A stretch of 5,057 nt of DNA from contig CALFEM010000343.1 of assembly GCA_937950105.1 (NCBI GenBank), positions 1 to 5,057 on the forward strand, written 5' to 3'. The stretch's first letter is position 1, and each line of letters starts with the position of its first letter. Origin of the DNA: an uncultured Alphaproteobacteria bacterium (GTDB lineage Bacteria; Pseudomonadota; Alphaproteobacteria; Rhizobiales; Hyphomicrobiaceae). The notes under the pieces were generated by a model that worked only from the letters and a program-made list of their open reading frames with translations, was not told where the DNA came from and ran no database searches. Shown one piece after another: positions 1 to 4,676 of this stretch. A program made the translations under genes and the position numbers.

Positions 1-1
1 G

Positions 2-142
2 CAACTGGGCTTCGCCACCGCCGCCACCTGCGAGGCGGGCGTCGTCACCGCCGAGACCAGCAAATCCCCGCTCAAGCTCGCCTTCCCGGCCCGGCTCGCC
101 GGACGCTGGATGCCCGGTCTGTTCCCCGAGCGTGCCGACTGA
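2..142 (+). CDS. C-terminal fragment of an unrecognised protein
   Basis: An open frame enters from the left edge and ends at TGA 140-142, giving the last 46 residues of a longer protein. The tail is rich in Ala, Gly, Pro and Leu and ends KLAFPARLAGRWMPGLFPER plus AD. Codons are strongly G/C-ending, as in the confident genes of this window, which supports real coding. I see no membrane segment, metal-binding cluster or catalytic motif, and I do not recognise the family. It converges on the minus-strand partition pair, with a 146-bp gap. The start and most of the protein lie outside the window, so no function is offered. The frame could also be a chance opening, since 46 stop-free codons are not decisive in GC-rich DNA. 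Confidence 0.5.
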   Translation, partial: QLGFATAATCEAGVVTAETSKSPLKLAFPARLAGRWMPGLFPERAD

Positions 143-288
143 TCATATCAATAGCCCGCGCCACGGGATCGTCACCCGCCAGGGCGGAAACGCGTCCCCA
201 TATCGGGGCGGGGTTCCGTGGCCGTGCCATAGAGCCCGTCCGGCCTTCTCGCGGCCGGGGCGCCCAAACACCTCCACGACAAACTCAA
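143..288. other. Convergent intergenic region with two GC-rich inverted repeats
   Basis: This is the 146-bp gap between two genes that end towards each other, so a transcription end is expected here. Two hairpin-capable sequences are present. Positions 185-218 pair CGGAA with TTCCG on the outside and CCC with GGG on the inside, with two internal mismatches and a 6-nt loop. Positions 240-258 are CCGGCC, seven bases, then GGCCGG. Neither is followed by a T-run on either strand, so neither is a textbook intrinsic terminator. No gene was found in the gap. Confidence 0.35.
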
Positions 289-657
289 TCACGACAGCGC
301 CTTCCTGCCCCGCAAGCGCCGTCCGTCCTCGACCATGTGCTCGGGCAGGATTGCGATGCCTATCCGTGACAGCGCCTTGACGATCAGGTGATTGACGGTG
401 ACGCCGTCCTTGAGCGCCCGGGTTTTCAGCTCGGTCAACGCATAATCCGGTATGGCGGCCTTGATGTAGGAGAGCCGCGGGCGTGGTGGGGCCTCCGGCT
501 CGGCGACCACGCCCCTGCCCTGCTCCTCTCGGTGCTCTCTCGGCAGCACACGCGCATCGATCATCGCCGGCACACCCTTGGTGCGGGCCATGGCCTCGAG
601 GGCGCTGTCGTCGACATCGGCGGCAATGGACAGGAACGGTTTCTTGCTCTCGGCCAT
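289..657 (-). CDS. Small ribbon-helix-helix-like partner of ParA (ParB/VirC2-like role)
   Basis: This is a 122-aa protein encoded directly behind parA: the parA stop (662-664) and this ATG (655-657) are 4 nt apart, so translation is probably coupled. I prefer the MAESKK start to the upstream in-frame codon at 690, which lies inside parA. A GGGG run sits about nine bases upstream. Residues 1-60 are polar and proline-rich towards the end and look flexible. Residues 62-101 read as a short strand (YIKAAIP) followed by two helices (YALTELKTRALKDG, then VTVNHLIVKALSRIG), the pattern of a ribbon-helix-helix DNA-binding domain. Known ParA partners of this type (ParG, omega) and VirC2 carry such a fold and bind repeat arrays near parA. 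By position and size I infer a centromere-binding protein and autorepressor. The fold is inferred from pattern only and has not been shown by alignment. Confidence 0.72.
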   Translation of the reverse strand: MAESKKPFLSIAADVDDSALEAMARTKGVPAMIDARVLPREHREEQGRGVVAEPEAPPRPRLSYIKAAIPDYALTELKTRALKDGVTVNHLIVKALSRIGIAILPEHMVEDGRRLRGRKALS

Positions 658-661
658 GGCG

Positions 662-1342
662 CTACCCCGCGGCCTGCAGTTGCGGAACATCCGAGCGAGC
701 CCCCTGCGCGACGATCATCTCGATCTCGGCGATCAGGCTCGTGATCTCGGCTCCTGCCCCCTTGTCGCGCTCGACCAATGACGGCGGCTGGCCGTTCAAG
801 AACATCTCGCGGTACGAGACCCGCTCGACCAACACGGTCTTGAACATCGGCAGCCCCAGCCGCGCCAGCTCGGCATAGGCGAAATCCGACACCCGCGTGC
901 GCAACGGGTACATCTTGGTCAACAGCAGCCGGTACGGGATCGGCCGCCCGGCCGTCTCCTCGACGTCGCGCACGTCGCCGGCGATGACCAGCGCCTCGCG
1001 GATGTCGGGCTCGGAGGCCTGTGCCGGAATGACGACGAGATCGGCGCGGGCGATGGCCTTGAACAGCGTGACCTCCCGCGCACCGGCGAGATCGATGAGC
1101 ACGTGATCGAACGCCCCTGCCCCGGCGCGCGCCTTCAGGGTGGCCGCGAACTCGGCGAACGTCACCGCCTCGACGACGAGCCCCGGGATAGCGGTCTTGC
1201 GGCTCCAACGGTGGACGGTGCGGTTCTGGTCGAGATCGAGGATGAGGACGCGGGCACCGGACAGCGCCAACGCGGCCCCGACGGCGGCGCAGGTCGTCGA
1301 CTTGCCGACTCCGCCCTTGGAGGATGCGAATACGAGGATCAT
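662..1342 (-). CDS. parA: ParA-family partition ATPase, VirC1-like
   Basis: This 226-aa protein has a deviant Walker A motif at its N-terminus: KGGVGKST at residues 9-16, with the ParA/MinD signature lysine K9 and P-loop K14. Residues 36-46, DLDQNRTVHRW, match the D-x-D-x-N...RW layout of Agrobacterium VirC1 better than the usual DxDPQ of chromosomal ParA. FDHVLIDLAG (78-87) supplies the Walker B aspartate D84. The length is close to VirC1 (about 230 aa), and there is no N-terminal DNA-binding extension, as in small (type Ib) plasmid ParAs. The family hydrolyses ATP on nonspecific DNA to position plasmids; VirC1 itself positions T-DNA transfer intermediates. The ATG at 1342 is chosen because the Walker A starts nine residues later and GGGAGG lies nine bases upstream. 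The open frame continues upstream to 1555, but that part is repeat-derived sequence. The gene forms an operon with the following small gene. Confidence 0.93.
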   Translation of the reverse strand: MILVFASSKGGVGKSTTCAAVGAALALSGARVLILDLDQNRTVHRWSRKTAIPGLVVEAVTFAEFAATLKARAGAGAFDHVLIDLAGAREVTLFKAIARADLVVIPAQASEPDIREALVIAGDVRDVEETAGRPIPYRLLLTKMYPLRTRVSDFAYAELARLGLPMFKTVLVERVSYREMFLNGQPPSLVERDKGAGAEITSLIAEIEMIVAQGARSDVPQLQAAG

Positions 1343-1351
1343 GTCATCGGG

Positions 1352-1357
1352 CCTCCC
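1352..1357 (-). promoter_or_regulatory. Ribosome binding site of parA
   Basis: On the minus strand GGGAGG lies nine bases before the ATG at 1342. It is the best Shine-Dalgarno match in the leader and fixes the parA start at 1342, not at the longer upstream frame. Confidence 0.6.
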
Positions 1358-1382
1358 GGCCCCGGAGAAAAAGATTGAACAA

Positions 1383-1411
1383 ACAAGAAGAGCAAATGGA
1401 CAAATGTCCAA
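1383..1411 (-). promoter_or_regulatory. Possible parA promoter inside the 8-bp repeat array
   Basis: On the minus strand TTGGAC (1411-1406) and TCTTGT (1388-1383) are 17 bases apart, about 40 bp before the parA ATG. The -35 match is fair and the -10 match is weak. The stretch around it is the most A/T-rich part near parA. Both elements fall in or beside the 8-bp repeat cluster, so a protein bound there would block transcription. That would fit autoregulation by the small partner protein. Confidence 0.25.
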
Positions 1412-1476
1412 AAGACCAGAGGCACACATGGAACTCTGCCCACTCGGCAAATTGGCCAAACAGCCGAACACCCAAG
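1389..1476. repeat. 8-bp phased degenerate repeat array upstream of parA (candidate centromere/operator)
   Basis: Cut into consecutive 8-mers in one register, the plus strand gives AGAGCAAA, TGGACAAA, TGTCCAAA, AGACCAGA, GGCACACA, TGGAACTC, TGCCCACT, CGGCAAAT, TGGCCAAA, CAGCCGAA and CACCCAAG, at 1389, 1397, 1405 and so on to 1469. Most units share a G/C core in positions 2-5 and an A-rich end, with a consensus near TGGCCAAA. The two units at 1397-1410 also form an inverted repeat, TGGACA-AA-TGTCCA. Ribbon-helix-helix centromere-binding proteins such as ParG recognise short boxes repeated about every 8 bp upstream of parA. Centromere and operator function is inferred from this spacing and location. 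Confidence 0.55.
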
Positions 1477-1574
1477 CGAACACGATCAGTATGCAGAACA
1501 ACCCTCTCATCGCCAAACAGAAACGCCGAAACGATCCACAGCCTGCCCGGCGCATTCCCGCACACCATCGTAAT
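1477..1574. other. Divergent intergenic stretch between repeat clusters
   Basis: This stretch separates the parA-side array from the array at the GIY-YIG gene start. It contains isolated repeat-like words (TCGCCAAA at 1510, CCGAAACG at 1526) that are out of register with the first cluster. No convincing promoter or gene was found, and a 41-codon open frame (1491-1613) runs into the repeats and is not credible. Confidence 0.3.
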
Positions 1575-1630
1575 CGGCCATGTTGCCAACTGGCAAATTG
1601 CCAACTTGCCTAACTGGTCACTTGGCCATG
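1575..1630. repeat. Second 8-bp phased repeat cluster, over the start of the GIY-YIG gene
   Basis: Units on the plus strand are CGGCCATGT (1575, nine bases), TGCCAAC (1584, seven bases), TGGCAAAT (1591), TGCCAACT (1599), TGCCTAAC (1607), TGGTCACT (1615) and TGGCCATG (1623). The last five are exactly 8 bp apart, and each starts with TG followed by a G/C pair or near pair. TTGCCA-AC-TGGCAA (1583-1596) is also an inverted repeat. It is the same motif class as the cluster at 1389-1476, in the same orientation. The cluster ends at the ATG 1628 of the GIY-YIG gene, so it may act as that gene's operator or as part of a split centromere. Confidence 0.5.
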
Positions 1631-2218
1631 TCGCAGCTCTCGAATTTGATCGCGGCACCACGATTGAATTACACTCGATGCGTGAGCCACTGCGTCTACG
1701 CCATCGTCGATCCCAGCACCGACCGCATCATCTACATCGGCCAGACGCGCAATCTGGCGCGCCGCCGTGCCGAGCATCTCGACGGCACCGACACGCTGTC
1801 GGGGCTGGTGGTGCGGCAGATCAGGGAGAACGGCTTCGTGCCGCTCGTGGTGCGTCTCGAAGACTGCGCCGACGAGACCGCGGCGCTGATGGCCGAGATC
1901 TTCTGGATCGAACTGATGAAGGCGCGCGGCGCCGATCTCGCCAACGCGCAGGCGTTCACAGGCCAGGTCGAGCGGAGCAGGGCGCGCCGCAGCAAGAGCC
2001 GCGACCTCGCCGCGATGCAGGCAGCGCGGCTCAAGGCGATCGCCAACGGCGCACCGGCGCGGGAGACGGCGGCGTGGTCGGAGCGCGACGTCGCCCGCCT
2101 CAAGGGCATGATCGCCACCGGCATGGAGATGGCGGCCATCGCCGACGCACTGCAGCGCTCGCTCGGCTCGGTCGCGCGCAAGGTGCGGCTGTTGCGATTG
2201 AAGCCCAAGCGCAACTAG
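1628..2218 (+). CDS. GIY-YIG family protein with C-terminal helix-turn-helix-like tail
   Basis: This is a 196-aa protein if the ATG at 1628 is used. VYAI (23-26) and YIGQT (36-40) are the two GIY-YIG signature strands. RNLARRRAEH (41-50) supplies the conserved arginine region. E90, in AEIFWIELM, fits the catalytic glutamate and is followed by the typical LAN (104-106). The GIY-YIG domain therefore spans about residues 22-108 and looks complete. A basic linker (116-136) leads to residues 150-191, which start at W150 and contain AAIADALQRSLGSVARKVRLL, a Myb/SANT- or GcrA-like DNA-binding pattern. The family cuts or nicks DNA with one metal ion, and the tail would give sequence specificity. The start is uncertain: an ATG at 1580 lies in repeat sequence, and GTG 1682 would give 178 aa; none has a strong ribosome binding site. 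Repeat clusters lie directly before and after the gene. The target is unknown. Confidence 0.85.
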   Translation: MSQLSNLIAAPRLNYTRCVSHCVYAIVDPSTDRIIYIGQTRNLARRRAEHLDGTDTLSGLVVRQIRENGFVPLVVRLEDCADETAALMAEIFWIELMKARGADLANAQAFTGQVERSRARRSKSRDLAAMQAARLKAIANGAPARETAAWSERDVARLKGMIATGMEMAAIADALQRSLGSVARKVRLLRLKPKRN

Positions 2219-2227
2219 AGGCCATCC

Positions 2228-2275
2228 CGGCCAATTGGCCACTTGCCCATCTTGCCGCTTGGCCAGTCCGGCATC
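2228..2275. repeat. Third 8-bp phased repeat cluster, just downstream of the GIY-YIG gene
   Basis: Ten bases after the GIY-YIG stop, the plus strand reads CGGCCAAT (2228), TGGCCACT (2236), TGCCCATCT (2244, nine bases), TGCCGCT (2253, seven bases), TGGCCAGT (2260) and CCGGCATC (2268). These are six units with a mean period of 8 bp. The first two contain a perfect 12-bp palindrome, GGCCAATTGGCC (2229-2240). The consensus and orientation match the two clusters upstream. With the cluster at 1575-1630, this places the GIY-YIG gene between two arrays of the same motif. Confidence 0.5.
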
Positions 2276-2746
2276 ATCGTTCACTACGATGCCTCGCTTT
2301 GCGCTACCGCGCGGCACCCATACGCGCCATATCGACGGGGCTCCGCAGCCGGCACCACCATCGAAGCCCGTTCCAGGGCCGCCGAACGAGCTACACGGCG
2401 CTGTTGCCGCACGACCAAAGCTCGCCGGCACGCTCTCATAGGGTCCGCTTGCTCGTCCCGCCGAGCAAATGCTGAGGACTCTCCGCCGCTCCACGGCCTC
2501 AGTCCTGTACGCTCCCAACCCGACACGACATCCAACAGGCGCGGCGCAGTGAGGCGCAGCCGAACGGAGGGTGAGGGCAACCCCAAACAATGGCCGCGCA
2601 TGCGGCCATGCCAATTCGGCCGAAGCGCAGCGAGGCCCACGCCTTCGACCGCCAATCGGATTCAAGAAAGATATAGAGAGGGAAGGGATACGCCGTCGGG
2701 ACGCCCGAGTCGTGCCGCCAATTCCGGCGAGTCGCGCCATTCGGCC
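2276..2746. other. Non-coding region with hairpins and an A/T-rich tract, possible origin DNA
   Basis: About 470 bp lie between the third repeat cluster and the iterons. Open frames exist in several phases but none shows family motifs or a good start, so I see no gene. Structures present are a perfect hairpin ATGGCCGC-GCAT-GCGGCCAT (2590-2609) and two mutually exclusive inverted repeats, CTGAGG/CCTCAG (2472-2502) and AGGACT/AGTCCT (2475-2506). A purine-rich stretch at 2661-2690 is clearly lower in G+C than its surroundings. Next to iterons such a tract could be a duplex-unwinding element. That role is inferred from position. Confidence 0.35.
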
Positions 2747-2991
2747 TGCACGCTCCGCCGTCCAACACCCGGCCAGCTGCACGCTCCACCTGCCGCCGAT
2801 GCCGGTCACGACCACCACGACCCTGCCGGTTGCACGCTCCGCCTCCCGGTACGACACGCACCTGCACGCTGCACCTGCCGCCGCGGCCACTCCCGAGCGC
2901 GCCGCATCCACGGCCAGAACCGTCGCTGCACGCTCCGCCTGCCGTCGTCTGCACGTTCCACCCCCCGAAGCGTGCACGCAGTGCCTCCCGG
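2747..2991. repeat. oriV: Iteron array, probable replication origin (oriV)
   Basis: Seven direct copies of a word with consensus TGCACGCTCCRCCTSCCG start at 2747, 2778, 2831, 2863, 2927, 2950 and 2973. TGCACG is invariant in all seven. The copy at 2950 has GTTCC, the one at 2863 has GCTGC, and the one at 2973 departs after TGCACGC. Start-to-start distances are 31, 53, 32, 64, 23 and 23 bp. The first four are close to whole numbers of helical turns (3, 5, 3, 6 at 10.5 bp). The array lies immediately beyond the 3' end of the putative rep gene. Iterons of 17-22 bp next to a rep gene are the usual Rep-binding sites of plasmid origins. Origin function is inferred. Confidence 0.65.
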
Positions 2992-3008
2992 ATCGATGCC
3001 AGGAAGGA

Positions 3009-3020
3009 CCTGCATGCAGG
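3009..3020. repeat. Perfect 12-bp palindrome at the rep end of the iteron array
   Basis: CCTGCATGCAGG equals its own reverse complement. It lies 17 bp past the last iteron and 7 bp beyond the rep stop. Its half-site, CTGCA, matches the start of most iterons, so it could be a paired Rep half-site used for autoregulation, or a short stem at the end of the rep transcript. It has no T-run, so it is not an intrinsic terminator. Confidence 0.4.
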
Positions 3021-3027
3021 GGTATGC

Positions 3028-4146
3028 TCACGAGACACTGGGCTGACGCGGGGCACCGATGCGGCGCGGACCGGCCGGCCCCCGATCCACGGGCGGCGTC
3101 AACAAGCCGGCGGACTCCAAGCGCTGCCGCGCCTCCGCCGAGCGGGCATTGGCGGCCTTGATCTCGCCGACGAAATCCATGTGCGGCGTCAGCGTGAACA
3201 GGACATCGAGAATGGCGCTCTTCTGCATCCGCCGCTCGGCCGTCCACGACAGCAGCACGCGGTGGGCGACGAGCTCGTCGAGCGCCTTCTCCACGGCCTT
3301 GAGGTTAGCGCTCGGCCGGCAGTTGTGCAGGAGGCCTGAATCCCGTCCGACCGTCGAGAACAGGATGCGGTAGGGGTGCATCAGATGGGCGTTGGTGTAC
3401 TCGTGGCTCAAACGCTTGTGCAGCCACCGCGCCAGCGGCGCATCGAGGTCCATGAGGATGGCGTAGTTGAACTGCCGGTAGCTCAGCGCCGCGATGCTGG
3501 CACTGACGAGGCCCGGCAGCCGCGCCGACCACATCGCCTTCGGGTCCTCCAGCCACTCGGCCCGCGACACGCGGGTCAGGTCGTTGAGGATCGGGTTGGT
3601 GTAGACGGTCTTCTTCGAGCCGCGGCCCTCGATCGTGACGTCGAGCACGGTCTTCGACAGGATCTCGAGCGAGCGCTTGATCTCGGCGATCGAGCGGGTC
3701 CGCCCGCGCCGCGCCAACTCCGTGCGGATCATGTGCAAAGTGAACCGCACCCAGCTCTCGCCGCGGCGGCTGTCATGGAGCCCGCAGGCCTGGTCGGTGA
3801 AGATCTTCTTCAACACCTCCTCGACCAGCTCCTCGTCGGCGGAGGGGTGGAAATCGAGCCGCCGCCCGTTGACCATAATGCTGGCCGGCTGCAGCGACAG
3901 CGTGCACAAGAGGGTCGGATTGTCGGCCTTGGGCGCGAAGCGGTACTCGAATATCCTTTGGTGCACCGGCAGCCGGCCTGCGCCGTCGCGCATCAGGGCC
4001 TGCATGCGGGCGGAGAACGAGTACTTGGGGATCGCGTCCCACAGCTCGATGGTGTTCGAAAGATTCTCCGGCCGCCCGAAGAACTGCGTGAAGAGGTCGT
4101 ACTGCAGGTCCCGCGACCCGGAACAGAGGGCAGGGGAGAGGGCCAC
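3028..4146 (-). CDS. Putative plasmid replication initiator protein (Rep)
   Basis: This 372-aa protein starts at GTG 4146; an in-frame TGA at 4165-4167 rules out a longer form. It is soluble, with no membrane segment. The N-terminal part contains LSNTIELWDAIPKY (29-42). Residues 105-175 (EELVEEVLKKIF, then WVRFTLHMIRTELARRGRTR, then IAEIKRSLEILSKTVLDV) look like a helical bundle with a winged-helix-type recognition helix and strand pair. A second helix-rich, possibly winged-helix, segment spans about 228-310. Two winged-helix domains are usual in iteron-binding initiators of the RepE/Pi class. I recognise the general style of a proteobacterial plasmid initiator, but not an exact family. The iterons beginning about 40 bp past its stop and the par genes on the same strand support the role. 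The C-terminal 25 residues are Pro/Arg-rich and probably disordered. There is no good Shine-Dalgarno sequence before the GTG, so expression may be weak or leader-dependent. Confidence 0.68.
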   Translation of the reverse strand: MALSPALCSGSRDLQYDLFTQFFGRPENLSNTIELWDAIPKYSFSARMQALMRDGAGRLPVHQRIFEYRFAPKADNPTLLCTLSLQPASIMVNGRRLDFHPSADEELVEEVLKKIFTDQACGLHDSRRGESWVRFTLHMIRTELARRGRTRSIAEIKRSLEILSKTVLDVTIEGRGSKKTVYTNPILNDLTRVSRAEWLEDPKAMWSARLPGLVSASIAALSYRQFNYAILMDLDAPLARWLHKRLSHEYTNAHLMHPYRILFSTVGRDSGLLHNCRPSANLKAVEKALDELVAHRVLLSWTAERRMQKSAILDVLFTLTPHMDFVGEIKAANARSAEARQRLESAGLLTPPVDRGPAGPRRIGAPRQPSVS

Positions 4147-4406
4147 ATCGGCCGTATCGCAAGCTCACACCCCGAGCCTGCCAACCCCGATCCCGCCCGT
4201 CAACAATTCCCGCCCCGCCGCTCGATCAAAGCTGTGAGCAGATTGAACGGCGCCATGAGTCCCCGCCAGAGGGACGTGAGGCGAAACTTCTTTGGTCCGG
4301 CTGCGCGTGGGGACCCAAAAGGCATCCCGGATTGTCCGAGGATCGCCTATGTTGTAACCCGTATACCGTCCTTAGGCTGATCTCGCGGCATGGAGCTCTT
4401 CAGTTG
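4147..4406. other. Divergent control region between rep and the wHTH ORF
   Basis: This 260-bp stretch lies between divergently oriented genes and should hold both promoters. On the minus strand TTGACG (4203-4198) resembles a -35 box about 50 bp before the rep GTG; no convincing -10 follows 17 bases later. A short minus-strand frame at 4256-4200 encodes MAPFNLLTALIERRGGNC after a GGGG run and could be a leader peptide. TTTGGTCC (4291-4298) and GGACCCAAA (4311-4319) form an inverted repeat with one bulge. None of these is strong alone. Confidence 0.3.
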
Positions 4407-4622
4407 ATGCAGAGAGGAGACACGATTGGCGACGCCCTGCTGCAACTCCTCCCTGCCGACGGCACGCCCGTGCTCAACCGCGTGATGCGGATCATGATCG
4501 CGAGACAAATTGGGCGGCCGATCGAAGCCGACGATTATGTGGACGTGCGGGATCGCCTGCAGAAACAAGGGCGTATCGGCGTCACGCGAGGTCAGGGTGG
4601 AAAAGTCTTTCTCGTGGCGTAA
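4407..4622 (+). CDS. Small winged-helix-like protein, possibly the severed N-terminus of the next ORF
   Basis: From ATG 4407 this is a 71-aa product. Residues 4-71 read as helices followed by a short hairpin: TIGDALLQLLPADG, LNRVMRIMIARQIG, ADDYVDVRDRLQKQGRIG, then VTRGQGGKVFLVA. That order (helix, helix, recognition-like helix, glycine-rich beta wing) is typical of a winged-helix domain. The start is uncertain. The frame is open back to TTG 4332. A strong ribosome binding site, GAGAGGAG (4412-4419), lies downstream of the ATG and five bases before an in-frame ATT at 4425, a rare start codon. The frame ends at TAA 4620-4622, then stays open in the same frame through 18 further codons into the nuclease-like ORF. 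It may be a genuine small DNA-binding partner, or the first domain of one protein cut by a nonsense change. Codon use is less G/C-biased than in rep or parA. Confidence 0.6.
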   Translation: MQRGDTIGDALLQLLPADGTPVLNRVMRIMIARQIGRPIEADDYVDVRDRLQKQGRIGVTRGQGGKVFLVA

Positions 4623-4676
4623 CCCGAGGCCCCGCAGGATGCAATTCAACCTGATGCGTGGAGTGAGGCGGCTCTG

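Noticed and set aside
240..258. CCGGCC-N7-GGCCGG hairpin as an intrinsic terminator
   Set aside because: The stem is only six base pairs and no T-run follows on either strand; it is kept only as an inverted repeat in the intergenic entry.
1532..1540. CGATCCACA as a DnaA box
   Set aside because: It matches TTATCCACA at only seven of nine positions, stands alone, and is far from the iterons.
1343..1555. 71-codon N-terminal extension of parA, including a hydrophobic stretch
   Set aside because: The Walker A motif starts nine residues after the ATG at 1342, which has a good ribosome binding site. The extension is translated repeat DNA, not a signal peptide.
1491..1613. 41-codon plus-strand ORF before the GIY-YIG gene
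   Set aside because: It has no ribosome binding site, its end is encoded by the repeats, and it shows no recognisable features.
1324..2475. 383-codon open frame on the plus strand
   Set aside because: It overlaps the parA start and the whole GIY-YIG gene in another frame, and reads as low-complexity Arg/Ala/His sequence.
2284..2655. 123-codon minus-strand ORF between the repeat cluster and the iterons
   Set aside because: It has no ribosome binding site or domain pattern, and competing frames of similar length cover the same stretch.
2747..2991. CRISPR array
   Set aside because: The repeats are 18 bp and variable, spacing is irregular (23-64 bp), and no cas gene is present; iterons beside rep explain them better.
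1610..3247. 545-codon open frame on the minus strand
   Set aside because: It runs antisense through the GIY-YIG gene, the repeat clusters and the iterons, and into the 3' end of rep. Its translation is Ala/Arg/Gly-rich without motifs, typical of stop-poor GC-rich DNA.
3376..4380. 334-codon open frame opposite rep
   Set aside because: It is fully antisense to rep, rich in Arg, Gln and Val with no domain pattern, and is best explained as a shadow of the rep codons.
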